Shown here in pieces: positions 28,888 to 37,393 of a stretch of DNA of 64,000 nucleotides. The notes under the pieces were generated by a model. It worked only from the letters and a program-made list of their open reading frames with translations, was not told where the DNA came from and ran no database searches. Positions within the stretch are counted from its first letter, which is position 1, and each line of letters starts with the position of its first letter. The stretch is from contig NZ_JARJEF010000003.1 in NCBI RefSeq assembly GCF_029697505.1, forward strand, positions 310,001 through 374,000, given 5' to 3'. The DNA is from Pseudophaeobacter profundi. GTDB taxonomy: Bacteria; Pseudomonadota; Alphaproteobacteria; Rhodobacterales; Rhodobacteraceae. Made by a program: the position numbers and the translations under genes.

Positions 28888-30587
28888 GCGCCGCTTCGGT
28901 TGGTATTGTCATGCTGGTGCACACTGCTCTGGAGCGGGCGGAACAGGTGGCGCGACACTGGACGGCAGCGGGTTGTCCTGTGGTGCTGCATGTGGACAAG
29001 AACGTCGATGAGGCCGTCTTTCAAAGGTTTCGTCAAGGTTTGGCGTCAGATCCCTTGGTCCGGTTCTGCACACGGCATCGCTGCGAATGGGGCACCTGGG
29101 GCATTGTCGCGGCGTCGCAATCTGCCGCGACCCTGATGTTGCAGGACTTTGCAGAGGTCCGCCATGTCTACCTGTCCTCGGGGTCTTGCCTGCCGCTACG
29201 CCCGGCAGAGGAGCTGGCCGCCTATCTGGAGGCGCGGCCGCAGACCGATTTCATCGAAAGCGCCACCACTGCTGATGTGCCCTGGATCGTCGGCGGTTTG
29301 GATGTGGAACGCTTTACCCTGCGGTTTCCGTTTTCATGGAAAAGGCATCGCTATCTGTTTGACCGCTATGTCGATCTGCAGCGCAGGCTGGGGATGCGTC
29401 GGCGCATCCCGGCGGGCCTGGTGCCGCATATGGGCAGCCAATGGTGGTGCCTGACCCGGCAGACCCTGACGGCGATCCTGCAGGATCGCGAACGCGCGCG
29501 CTATGATCGCTACTTCCAAAAGGTCTGGATCCCGGACGAAAGTTATTTTCAGACCTTGGCGCGGAAACATTCCAGCCGGATCGAGAGCCGCTCTCTGACC
29601 CTGTCGAAATTCGATTTTCAGGGCAAACCGCATGTGTTCTACGATGACCACCTGCAACTGCTGCGGCGCTCTGACTGTTTTGTCGCGCGCAAGATCTGGC
29701 CACGGGCGGATCGGTTGTATCAGGCGTTCTTGACCGATGGTGCCAGGGCGCTGACGCGCACCGAACCCAACCCCGGCAAGATCGACCGCATTTTTGCCAA
29801 GGCGGTAGAGCGCCGCACGCGCAGTCGCCCCGGCCTGTACATGCAAAGCCGGTTTCCCAGCCACTGGTCGGTCAAAAGTGTTACGTCGAACCGCTATTCG
29901 GTGTTTCAGGGCTTTTCCGAACTGTTTGAGGATTTTGAAACCTGGCTGGCGCAGATTTCCGGGGCCAGGGTGCATGGGCATCTGTTTGCGGCAGAACGCG
30001 CAGAGCTGGTCCAGGGCAGCACCATGATCAATGGGGCGCTGACTGACTGCGCCAAGCTGCGCGATTACAACCCCCAGAGTTTTTTGACCAATCTGATCTG
30101 GAACACCCGAGGCGAGCACCAGTGCTTTCAGTTTGGCCCCGGCGACCGGCAAGAGATCCGAGAAGAGCTGGCCCGTGATCCCAATGCGCAAATCTCGGTG
30201 ATCAGCGGTGCCTGGGCGGTGCCACTGTTTCGATCTGAACGGGATTTTGGCGAGGTGCGCCGCGAGGCTGCACGGCTGCAACAGATAGAGGCCAGCTATC
30301 TGCATACCCTGCGCCACCGCGAGACCACGGCGCGGGTGCGCATCTGGAGCATGGCAGAGTTTGTCGAGGCACCGATGGAGCCGCTGCAGGCCATTCTGGA
30401 CGAACTGGGACATCTGCACCCGCTGAGCGCGCCGCCTGCATTGGTAAATCTTGATGGGTTTGGCCAGTTTCTGCAAAACCTGAAGAACCAGGGCATGCAC
30501 CCCCATCTGATGGGGGATTTCCCAGTCGAGCAGGGGCGGATGGATCGTGCCAAACCCCCTCGGAAACCCTATCTGGTGCAAAGGTAA
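28884..30587 (+). CDS. GT14-type (core-2/I-branching-like) N-acetylglucosaminyltransferase with a C-terminal extension (DUF5928-like)
   Basis: The 567-residue product has an N-terminal beta-1,6-N-acetylglucosaminyltransferase-like region (to about 290): VGIVMLVHTALERAEQVA, HVDKNVDE, CEWGTWGIVAA, VYLSSGSCLPLRP, HMGSQWWCLTR and IPDESYFQTL. The C-terminal half (about 330-567) resembles the domain of unknown function found after such enzymes in Roseobacter relatives, and contains SRFPSHWSVKSVTSNRYSVF. The ATG at 28884 overlaps the previous stop. Gene context points to branching or capping of an exopolysaccharide. The reaction is inferred from fold alone. Confidence 0.82.
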   Translation: MSAASVGIVMLVHTALERAEQVARHWTAAGCPVVLHVDKNVDEAVFQRFRQGLASDPLVRFCTRHRCEWGTWGIVAASQSAATLMLQDFAEVRHVYLSSGSCLPLRPAEELAAYLEARPQTDFIESATTADVPWIVGGLDVERFTLRFPFSWKRHRYLFDRYVDLQRRLGMRRRIPAGLVPHMGSQWWCLTRQTLTAILQDRERARYDRYFQKVWIPDESYFQTLARKHSSRIESRSLTLSKFDFQGKPHVFYDDHLQLLRRSDCFVARKIWPRADRLYQAFLTDGARALTRTEPNPGKIDRIFAKAVERRTRSRPGLYMQSRFPSHWSVKSVTSNRYSVFQGFSELFEDFETWLAQISGARVHGHLFAAERAELVQGSTMINGALTDCAKLRDYNPQSFLTNLIWNTRGEHQCFQFGPGDRQEIREELARDPNAQISVISGAWAVPLFRSERDFGEVRREAARLQQIEASYLHTLRHRETTARVRIWSMAEFVEAPMEPLQAILDELGHLHPLSAPPALVNLDGFGQFLQNLKNQGMHPHLMGDFPVEQGRMDRAKPPRKPYLVQR

Positions 30588-30590
30588 CCA

Positions 30591-32039
30591 ATGACAGATT
30601 CGTTTGACTACTTCATTGTTTTTGCCGAAATGCGGACGGGGTCCAATTTTCTGGAAACCAACCTCAATGCGATCTCGGGTGTTACCTGCCATGGTGAGGC
30701 CTTCAACCCGCACTTCATTGGTTATCCCAACCGTGATGATCTTCTGGGGATGACCCAGGAGATGCGCGAACAGGATCCGGGCGGGCTGCTTGCGCGTATC
30801 AAGGGATCTGCGGCGGCTGGCGGGCTTGCCGGGTTTCGCTATTTCCATGACCATGATCCGCGCATTCTGGATCTGGCGCTAGAGGATCCGCGCTGCGCCA
30901 AGATCATCCTGACCAGAAACCCGTTGGAGAGCTATGTTTCCTGGAAGATCGCGCAGGCCACCGGGCAGTGGAAACTGACCAATGTAAAGCGCCGCAAAGA
31001 GGCGCAGGCCCGCTTTGACAGTGCCGAGTTTTCCCAACATGTGGCCGATTTGCAGGCGTTTCAGGTTACCCTGTTGAACAGGTTGCAAAAAAGCGGCCAA
31101 AGCGCCTTTTACCTTGCCTATGAAGACCTGCAGAGCCTGGAGGTAATGAATGGCCTTGCGCAGTGGCTGGGGGTGTCCGGGCGGCTAGCGGCGCTGGACG
31201 CGAGCCTGAAGCCGCAAAATCCGGCACCGCTAAGGTCCAAGGTCGAGAACCCCGCCGAGATGGCGGCAGCCCTGGCGGAAATGGATCACTTCAACCTGGG
31301 CCGCAGCCCCAATTTTGAACCCCGCCGCGGGCCTGCAGTCCCCAGTTATGTCGCTGGCGCGGTGACGCCGTTGCTCTACCTGCCGATCAGGGGCGGACCC
31401 GAGGCCGAGGTAACCGCCTGGATGGCCCAGTTGGATCAGGGGGCTGGGGAAGAGCTGCAAAGCCGGATGAATCAAAAGCAGTTGCGCCATTGGAAGCGCC
31501 ATCATCCGGGGTTTCGCAGCTTTACGGTGTTGCGCCATCCGGCTGCGCGGGTGCATGCCGTCTTTTGCCGCCGTGTACTTGCCAAGGGTGGCGAGAGCTA
31601 TGGCAATATCCGCGAGACGCTGCGGCGCCAGTTCAAACTCCCGATCCCCAAAGACGGCCCCGATGCCAGCTATAGCCTTGCCGATCACCGGGCGGCCTTT
31701 TCGCAGTTTCTGACCTTTTTGCAGGCCAATCTAGCCGGGCAGACCTCGATCCGAGTGGATGCGGACTGGGCCAGCCAGTCGCAGGCCCTGTCGGGGCTGG
31801 CTGAGGTGGGGGCACCGGATCTGATTCTGCGCGAAGACGAACTGGGCGAGGCGCTGCCTGCTCTAGCGCAGCGGTTGGGCTGTGATAGCCCAGGACAACT
31901 GCAGCAGGCGGCGGCGGATCAGCCCTATCCCTTGGCTGCGATCTGGGATGCGGCGCTGGAAAAGCAGGTTTCATCGCTCTATCAGCGCGATTACATGATG
32001 TTTGGCTTTGCCCCCTGGGCAGCAGGGCCCGAGGGCTAG
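30591..32039 (+). CDS. two-domain sulfotransferase (NodH/Stf0-like N-half, sulfotransferase-2-like C-half)
   Basis: The 482-residue protein begins with a PAPS-type signature, FAEMRTGSNFLETNLN (5'-phosphosulfate loop at about 15-21), and IILTRNPLESYVSWKIA near 105-120, as in Stf0/NodH enzymes. The second half has another sulfotransferase-like stretch, FRSFTVLRHPAARVHAVFCR, near 310. One half may be catalytic and the other regulatory, or both active. It closes the glycosyltransferase run, three bases after the previous stop, which suggests a sulfated surface polysaccharide. CysQ, encoded nearby, would clear its PAP product. Confidence 0.82.
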   Translation: MTDSFDYFIVFAEMRTGSNFLETNLNAISGVTCHGEAFNPHFIGYPNRDDLLGMTQEMREQDPGGLLARIKGSAAAGGLAGFRYFHDHDPRILDLALEDPRCAKIILTRNPLESYVSWKIAQATGQWKLTNVKRRKEAQARFDSAEFSQHVADLQAFQVTLLNRLQKSGQSAFYLAYEDLQSLEVMNGLAQWLGVSGRLAALDASLKPQNPAPLRSKVENPAEMAAALAEMDHFNLGRSPNFEPRRGPAVPSYVAGAVTPLLYLPIRGGPEAEVTAWMAQLDQGAGEELQSRMNQKQLRHWKRHHPGFRSFTVLRHPAARVHAVFCRRVLAKGGESYGNIRETLRRQFKLPIPKDGPDASYSLADHRAAFSQFLTFLQANLAGQTSIRVDADWASQSQALSGLAEVGAPDLILREDELGEALPALAQRLGCDSPGQLQQAAADQPYPLAAIWDAALEKQVSSLYQRDYMMFGFAPWAAGPEG

Positions 32040-32061
32040 AACCTGTCGCGTTCTTGCGTAT

Positions 32062-32526
32062 TCAGGCGGCCTGGACGGGCTGATTCTCTGTCAGGATGGC
32101 GAACAGCGTCGCCGGGTCGTGGTTGGCACGCAGTTTGGTGCAAAAGCTCTGTTCGCGCAGGGTGCGTGACACCAGAGCCAGCGCCTTCAGGTGTTCCACC
32201 CCGGCATCTTCCGGCGCAAAAAGCGAAAAGGCGATATCCACCGGCTGGCGATCAACCGAGTCAAAATCCAGCGGTTTTTCCAGAATCACAAAGACGCCGC
32301 GTACCTCGTTCAGACCATCAAGGCGGGCATGGGGCAGGGCAACGCCGTGCCCCACGCCGGTAGGACCAAGGCTCTCGCGATCAAGCAGAGCCTCAACAGT
32401 GGACTGGGCATCAAGGCCATAACAGATATGTGCGACTTCAGAAATTTCCTGAAACAGGCGCTTTTTGCTGGATGCGGCCCCAATTACCCGGACGGCGCCG
32501 GGTTTCAGAATACTAGAAATCTGCAT
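32062..32526 (-). CDS. ptsN: PTS IIA-like nitrogen-regulatory protein PtsN (EIIA-Ntr)
   Basis: Regulatory phosphocarrier of the nitrogen PTS. The 154-residue protein is a single IIA-fructose-type domain with the phosphorylatable His66 in GHGVALPHARL, preceded by LLDRESLGPTGV. It lies 47 bases downstream of hpf on the same strand, as in most proteobacteria, and faces the sulfotransferase gene tail to tail. An AGGTGA site precedes the ATG. Confidence 0.95.
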   Translation of the reverse strand: MQISSILKPGAVRVIGAASSKKRLFQEISEVAHICYGLDAQSTVEALLDRESLGPTGVGHGVALPHARLDGLNEVRGVFVILEKPLDFDSVDRQPVDIAFSLFAPEDAGVEHLKALALVSRTLREQSFCTKLRANHDPATLFAILTENQPVQAA

Positions 32527-32573
32527 AGGTCACCTGCTCTGTTCAGATGCTGTGGCCCAGCCCTATGTCTGGC

Positions 32574-33146
32574 CTATACCTGTTGCGGGTCGATCCAACC
32601 AATGTTGCCATCTTCCCGGCGGTATACCACGTTCACACCGTTTTTGCTCTCATTGCGGAACACCAATACCGGCGCACCTGCAAGCTCCATTTGCATCACG
32701 GCTTCACCAACAGAGAGGGACTGAATCCTGGTCTCCATTTCGGCAACAATGATCGGCTGCAGTGTGTCGGGTTCGGCACTGGAATCCGCGTCGTCAGAGG
32801 CGAGGATATAGGAGTTTGCGCCGAGAATTTCAACCGGTTCGCTGCGATCACGATGGTGATCTTTCAACCGGCGTTTGTAGCGGCGCAGCTGCTTTTCCAT
32901 TTTTTCACAGCAGGCTTCAAAAGCGGCATAGATTTCAGTGGCATGCGCCTTGGCCTGCGCAGTTAGCCCAGTGGAAAGATGCACGGTGGCTTCGCAGACA
33001 AATTCATGCGCGGACTTGGAAAATACAATATTTGCGTCAGTTGGACGCTCAGCATATTTCGAGACGACGGCCCCTAGCTCGGCTTGAACATGGGTCTGCA
33101 ATGCTTCGCCAATGTCGATCTGTTTACCGGTGATTTTGTAATGCAT
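32574..33146 (-). CDS. hpf: ribosome hibernation promoting factor, long form
   Basis: Binds the 30S subunit in stationary phase and dimerises ribosomes. The 190-residue product has the S30AE domain (1-105; GKQIDIGEALQTHV, then CCEKMEKQLRRYKRRLKDHH) plus the C-terminal dimerisation domain of long HPFs (about 130-190, ending EDGNIGWIDPQQV). The ATG at 33146 has AAGGAGATC upstream. A structured leader lies just before it. The gene lies downstream of lptB, but rpoN, often found between them, is absent. Confidence 0.94.
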   Translation of the reverse strand: MHYKITGKQIDIGEALQTHVQAELGAVVSKYAERPTDANIVFSKSAHEFVCEATVHLSTGLTAQAKAHATEIYAAFEACCEKMEKQLRRYKRRLKDHHRDRSEPVEILGANSYILASDDADSSAEPDTLQPIIVAEMETRIQSLSVGEAVMQMELAGAPVLVFRNESKNGVNVVYRREDGNIGWIDPQQV

Positions 33147-33168
33147 GTGATCTCCTTCACAAATTGCC

Positions 33169-33219
33169 ACCCAAAACACCATCCGGGCCGGGCCCGAAGG
33201 GGTGTCGTCAGTTTTGGGT
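33169..33219 (-). promoter_or_regulatory. structured leader upstream of hpf
   Basis: ACCCAAAAC (33169-33177) is the reverse complement of GTTTTGGGT (33211-33219). Inside, ACACC (33176-33180) can pair with GGTGT (33201-33205) around a GC-rich loop. On the hpf mRNA this would be a bulged hairpin ending about 20 bases before the start codon. The remainder of the lptB-hpf gap to 33468 shows no gene. Confidence 0.45.
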
Positions 33220-33468
33220 CAGGGGATTTGGCAGGGAAGTGCGGGACAGGCCTTCAGGTCTTGTTGCCAAGACCACGTTTAGGTCTGCCTGAGAGTGCAC
33301 GTTTGCCATGTTTCAATTCGATGACAAACCAGCATCAGAGTCAATGGCATTCCGCTAATTTGATCCCGCCAGTTGTGTCTGATTGGCGGAAACCCGCTAT
33401 TGCTGAGTGCAGCAAAAAAGGTCTCTCTTTTCCGGCGCTTGTCTGATTTCCGCCCCGGATCCTACGGC

Positions 33469-34230
33469 CTAAGAGATGCGGAAATTGTCGCCCAGATAGA
33501 CCCGGCGGACGTTTTCATTTTCAACCACCTCGGCAGGGCTGCCGGACATTAGCACCTGACCGTCATGCAGGATATAGGCGCGATCTACGATCTCAAGAGT
33601 TTCGCGTACGTTGTGGTCGGTGATCAAGACCCCGATCCCGCGCTTCTTGAGATCGGCTACCAGATGGCGGATATCGCCTACCGAAATCGGATCGACCCCG
33701 GCAAAGGGTTCATCCAGCAGCAGGTATTTTGGATCGGCGGCCAGGCAGCGGGCAATTTCCACCCGGCGACGTTCCCCCCCCGAAAGCGCCAGCGCCGGAG
33801 CCCGGCGCAGATGCTCGATCGAAAAATCAGACAGCAGCTCTTCTAGACGTTCGCGGCGTTTGTGGTCGTGTTTGACGGCAATATCCAGCACCGCCATGAT
33901 ATTGTCCTCGACCGAGAGGCCGCGAAAAATCGACATTTCCTGCGGCAGATAGCCAATCCCCAGTCGTGCACGACGATACATCGGCAGGCTGGTGACGTTC
34001 TGACCATCAATCGTCACGGTGCCAGCCTCGGGAAAGACCAGCCCGGCGATGGCGTAAAAACTGGTGGTTTTGCCTGATCCATTTGGCCCCAGCAGCGCCA
34101 CGACCTCGCCGCGATTCAGCGAGATTGACACATCTCGGATCACCACTTTTTTGCGATAGCTTTTGCGGAGCTTTTCGATACGCAGGCCAGAGGAGCCTTC
34201 GGTCAGGTGCAGATCAGGGGTGCGGGGCAT
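33469..34230 (-). CDS. lptB: LPS export ABC transporter ATPase LptB
   Basis: ATPase of the LptB2FGC complex that extracts lipopolysaccharide from the inner membrane. The 253-residue protein has Walker [10 protein letters not shown] (about 49-57), signature [13 protein letters not shown], Walker [14 protein letters not shown] and the switch His in ITDHNVRET. Its ATG overlaps the lptA stop by one base. It is the fifth gene of the minus-strand series rnd-kdsD-lptC-lptA-lptB; lptF and lptG are elsewhere. Confidence 0.97.
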   Translation of the reverse strand: MPRTPDLHLTEGSSGLRIEKLRKSYRKKVVIRDVSISLNRGEVVALLGPNGSGKTTSFYAIAGLVFPEAGTVTIDGQNVTSLPMYRRARLGIGYLPQEMSIFRGLSVEDNIMAVLDIAVKHDHKRRERLEELLSDFSIEHLRRAPALALSGGERRRVEIARCLAADPKYLLLDEPFAGVDPISVGDIRHLVADLKKRGIGVLITDHNVRETLEIVDRAYILHDGQVLMSGSPAEVVENENVRRVYLGDNFRIS

Positions 34231-34748
34231 CAGTTACTGTCGTCCGTTTCGGAGCTGGGGTTCAAAATGGTTTTGACGCGCCCGGCCATGCTAGCGGTGC
34301 CGGTGGTCAGGTTGACCACCATCCGCTGCGAGGTAAGCGAGCCTGTCCCCTGGTTCAACAGAACATTGCCCGTCATCACGATGGTGCCCTGGTCGATGCT
34401 ATATTCCGCTTTCTGGGCCTCAGCCGCATCCGGGCCGCTGACCAGCAGCACATCGCCCGTGGCTTCCAGTCGTTCGATGCCGCGCTTGCCGGTGTCGTCG
34501 GTTTTGTAGATCACCAGAACCCGAGCAGCCGAAAGCCGCATAACGCCCTGTATGATCAGTACATTGCCAGTAAATTCCGCCGATCCATCCACCTGGTTGA
34601 CCGCCAGCTTATCCGAAGTGACTTCAACCGGCTGCGTCGGATCTGCCTTGGCCGAGCCAAAGGCGACAGAGGCGGTTTGCGCCGACACCGGCAGCGAAAG
34701 AAACAGGCTGGTCATCAGGGCAATCAATAAGCGGCACAAATGGGTCAA
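34230..34748 (-). CDS. lptA: LPS transport periplasmic protein LptA
   Basis: Forms the periplasmic beta-jellyroll bridge that carries LPS to the outer membrane. The 172-residue product has a signal peptide (about 1-24, [10 protein letters not shown]) and an OstA-like domain: [51 protein letters not shown]. The TTG at 34748 is chosen because it supplies the basic start of the signal peptide and GGAAAG lies eight bases upstream; the ATG at 34715 would shorten the signal. It sits 19 bases after lptC. Confidence 0.9.
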   Translation of the reverse strand: MTHLCRLLIALMTSLFLSLPVSAQTASVAFGSAKADPTQPVEVTSDKLAVNQVDGSAEFTGNVLIIQGVMRLSAARVLVIYKTDDTGKRGIERLEATGDVLLVSGPDAAEAQKAEYSIDQGTIVMTGNVLLNQGTGSLTSQRMVVNLTTGTASMAGRVKTILNPSSETDDSN

Positions 34749-34767
34749 GGATCTATCTTTCCAATTT

Positions 34768-35349
34768 TTAAGGAGCGTATACCAGCTTGACGCCTTTGGT
34801 GAAGAGAAGATGCACGGGACCACCAACAGTTTCTGAGGTGATTTCCATATGGCCGGCCGTCAGATCGCCAAGCGCGCTGGTGGCCCGAATGGCGCCGGGG
34901 CTTTCAGCCTGCACACGGCTGAGCTGTGTCTTGAGCGCCTCTGTGGTGACAACCATGCCATCGGCGGTGGTCAGTTCGACATTGCCGATAAAGCGGGCCA
35001 GATCCTGATCCGGATGCACGGTGCCGCGATCGGAACTCAGCGTCAGCCGACCTCCGGCCACCATGCGGATCTCGGCCTCAAGGCCGCTGGCGATCACCGG
35101 TTCGTCCGCCTTGGCGCGTGCCACGGTTGCGGTGACCTGGATTTCATCGCCCTGCGCGGTAGATCCGGAAAAGAACGGTGCCGTTACCTGCTGGCCGCGC
35201 AGGCGTTCCTCAATTTCGCGGTCGGCAAAGGGAATGACCGCTTCGGTTTCGACGCCGCGCGAGATCATGAACAGCGTCGACAACAGTGCCAGCGCTGCCA
35301 GGGGCAGCAGCACTTTGAGATAGCTTACGGTGCGCGAATACGGATCCAT
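34768..35349 (-). CDS. lptC: LPS export inner-membrane protein LptC
   Basis: Single-pass protein linking LptBFG to LptA. The 193-residue product has one N-terminal transmembrane helix (about 11-29, LKVLLPLAALALLSTLFMI) and a periplasmic OstA-like domain with LSSDRGTVHPDQDLARFIGN and LTAGHMEI. It lies 18 bases after kdsD in the LPS operon. Assignment rests on the domain pattern and on its position before lptA-lptB. Confidence 0.9.
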   Translation of the reverse strand: MDPYSRTVSYLKVLLPLAALALLSTLFMISRGVETEAVIPFADREIEERLRGQQVTAPFFSGSTAQGDEIQVTATVARAKADEPVIASGLEAEIRMVAGGRLTLSSDRGTVHPDQDLARFIGNVELTTADGMVVTTEALKTQLSRVQAESPGAIRATSALGDLTAGHMEITSETVGGPVHLLFTKGVKLVYAP

Positions 35350-35367
35350 GATCGGGTTTCCCTGTGC

Positions 35368-36336
35368 CTACCCAAGGCCTGCGCGCAGGCAGTCGTGGAT
35401 ATGCAAAAGCCCCTCGGCGCGCTGGCCATTGCTGGGATCAATGGCAAATAGACAGGTGATCTTGTGCAGGTTCATGATGGCCACGGCTTCTTCGGCCAGG
35501 GCGTCGGGGGCGATGGTGGTTGGCTGCTTGGTCATGACCTCGACGGCCTGTTTTTGCAGCAGCCCATCCATGTGACGGCGCAGGTCGCCATCGGTGATGA
35601 TGCCCAAAATCTGACCCGTGTCATCGGTGACGCCGACAACGCCAAATCCCTTTTGGCTGATCTCGATCAGGGCTTCGGACATCGGGGTATCCTGGCGCAC
35701 CAATGGCAGGGCATCGCCGCCATGCATCAGATCGCGTACTTTGCTGAGCTGGGCACCCAACTTGCCGCCGGGATGAAAGTCGCGGAAATTTTCGGGCCTG
35801 AAATCGCGGTGTTTCATGATGGCAATGGCCAGCGCATCGCCCATGGCCAGGGTCAGCGTGGTGGAATTGGACGGCACGATACCATAGCCGCAGGCCTCGC
35901 CCATGGCGGGGATTTGCAGCTGCACATCCGCCTGGGTCATCAGGGTGCTTTCGGGTTTGCTGGACAGGCCAATCAGCGGAATGTTGAAACGGCGGGTAAA
36001 GGCCAGAAGATTGGCCAGTTCCGGCGCTTCGCCAGAGTTGGAAATCGCCAGCACCACATCGCCCTTGGACAGCATGCCCAGATCGCCATGGCTGGCCTCG
36101 GCGGGGTGGACGAAATAGGCCGGCGTGCCCGTGCTGGCCAGGGTGGCGGCGATCTTATGGCCGATATGACCGGATTTGCCGATGCCGCTGATGATCACCC
36201 GGCCAGTTGCCGCCAGTATCAGCTCGGCCGCTGCAACAAAGCGGTGGTCAAAGCTCTCGGCCAGAGCGTCGAGCGCGCGGGCTTCGTCGGTGGCAACCTG
36301 ACGGGCCGTGGCGAGGAATTTGTCTGATGAGGTCAT
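35368..36336 (-). CDS. kdsD: D-arabinose-5-phosphate isomerase (KdsD/KpsF/GutQ family)
   Basis: Converts ribulose-5-phosphate to arabinose-5-phosphate, the first step to KDO. The 322-residue protein has a SIS domain (about 35-170; GRVIISGIGKSGHIGHKIAATL, then HGDLGML and ISNSGEAPEL) and two CBS domains (about 205-322; VGVTDDTGQILGIITDGDLRRH). The ATG at 36336 overlaps the rnd stop (ATGA). It feeds the same pathway as kdsB at 23.6 kb. Confidence 0.95.
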   Translation of the reverse strand: MTSSDKFLATARQVATDEARALDALAESFDHRFVAAAELILAATGRVIISGIGKSGHIGHKIAATLASTGTPAYFVHPAEASHGDLGMLSKGDVVLAISNSGEAPELANLLAFTRRFNIPLIGLSSKPESTLMTQADVQLQIPAMGEACGYGIVPSNSTTLTLAMGDALAIAIMKHRDFRPENFRDFHPGGKLGAQLSKVRDLMHGGDALPLVRQDTPMSEALIEISQKGFGVVGVTDDTGQILGIITDGDLRRHMDGLLQKQAVEVMTKQPTTIAPDALAEEAVAIMNLHKITCLFAIDPSNGQRAEGLLHIHDCLRAGLG

Positions 36337-36947
36337 GAGTGTGCAAAAATATCCGTTTCGGGCCATCCAGCGAGATCCAGTTTGGCACGCATTGGCAGAA
36401 AATCAAAACAAGCCTGGGCCATTTCCATGCGGTCTTCGCGCGTCAGCCGCTTGTTCAGCGCCTCGCGCAGGCGATGCAGGTACAAAACATCCGATGCAGC
36501 ATAGTCCAGTTGCGCATCAGTCAGGGTCTTGGCGCCCCAGTCGCTCATCTGTTGCTGCTTGGAGATGTCTACTCCGATCAGCTCTTGCGTCAGGTTCTTG
36601 AGCCCGTGGCGATCCGTATAGGTGCGCACCAGTCGGCTGGCGATCTTGGTGCAATAGACCGGTGCCGTCAGCGCGCCAAAGGCGTGGTACATGGCGGCAA
36701 TATCAAAGCGGCCAAAGTGAAACAGCTTCAGCGTATTAGGGTCTTGCAGCATGGCGCAGAGATTGGGTGCCTCGGTCTGGCCCTTGGCCACCTGCACGAT
36801 ATGGGCATTGCCATCACCATCCGACAGCTGAATGACGCAGAGCCGGTCGCGGTGCGGGTTCAGCCCCATGGTCTCGCAGTCGATCGCCACCACCGGGCCA
36901 AGTTTCAGATCATCAGGCAAATCGTTTTGGTAAAGATGGTTGGTCAC
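36333..36947 (-). CDS. rnd: ribonuclease D-like 3'-5' exonuclease
   Basis: DEDDy-type exoribonuclease involved in RNA 3' processing. The 204-residue protein consists of the exonuclease domain alone: Exo I AIDCETMGL, Exo II HFGRFDIAAM, Exo III YAASDVLYLHRL. It lacks the HRDC domains of E. coli RNase D, as is normal for this short alphaproteobacterial form. The GTG at 36947 with AAGGA upstream fits the domain start; longer in-frame ATG starts add an unrelated tail. It heads the kdsD-lpt gene series. Confidence 0.9.
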   Translation of the reverse strand: MTNHLYQNDLPDDLKLGPVVAIDCETMGLNPHRDRLCVIQLSDGDGNAHIVQVAKGQTEAPNLCAMLQDPNTLKLFHFGRFDIAAMYHAFGALTAPVYCTKIASRLVRTYTDRHGLKNLTQELIGVDISKQQQMSDWGAKTLTDAQLDYAASDVLYLHRLREALNKRLTREDRMEMAQACFDFLPMRAKLDLAGWPETDIFAHS

Positions 36948-37341
36948 GAAGGAAATCCTTTGCCGGTAAGGGCTGCGCTGGACCTGGGCTGGGGTCCTGG
37001 TGTGGGTCTGAAGGGTGCGACAGGCATCCTGCGTGTCTGCACGCCTGCTTGAAATAGGTGGTATGGCGCGCGAACTCAACTGTTGGACCGCGCTGGCGGT
37101 GATTAAACTGATCATATGACAGTGTGAAAGGGGCGGCTGCTGCATGCCCACGGCCCAGGCAATTGCCGGTCAGGCTGAAACGGAAACAACCGGATTCGCA
37201 GGGGCGCGGTGGCCGTAAATGATGCTGCAGCGCAGAGAAAGCAGCCCTTCCGTGGCCCAAAGCGGTGAAAATTCGTCCCAAAACCAGCGTCCAGCAAAAA
37301 ATTCGACCTGAAAATAAATTTTATGCTTGAAACAAATTGAA

Positions 37342-37357
37342 ATATGCATCTGCATAT
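37342..37357. promoter_or_regulatory. inverted repeat, candidate MarR operator before the cyclase gene
   Basis: ATATGCA-TC-TGCATAT is a perfect inverted repeat 37 bases upstream of the cyclase start, inside an AT-rich stretch likely to hold the promoter. Its size and symmetry suit a MarR dimer, and a MarR gene lies in the same cluster. The rest of the 446-base gap from rnd (36948-37393) shows no convincing gene. Confidence 0.45.
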
Positions 37358-37393
37358 ATATCAATCAACAACACCAACAGGGATGACTTCACT

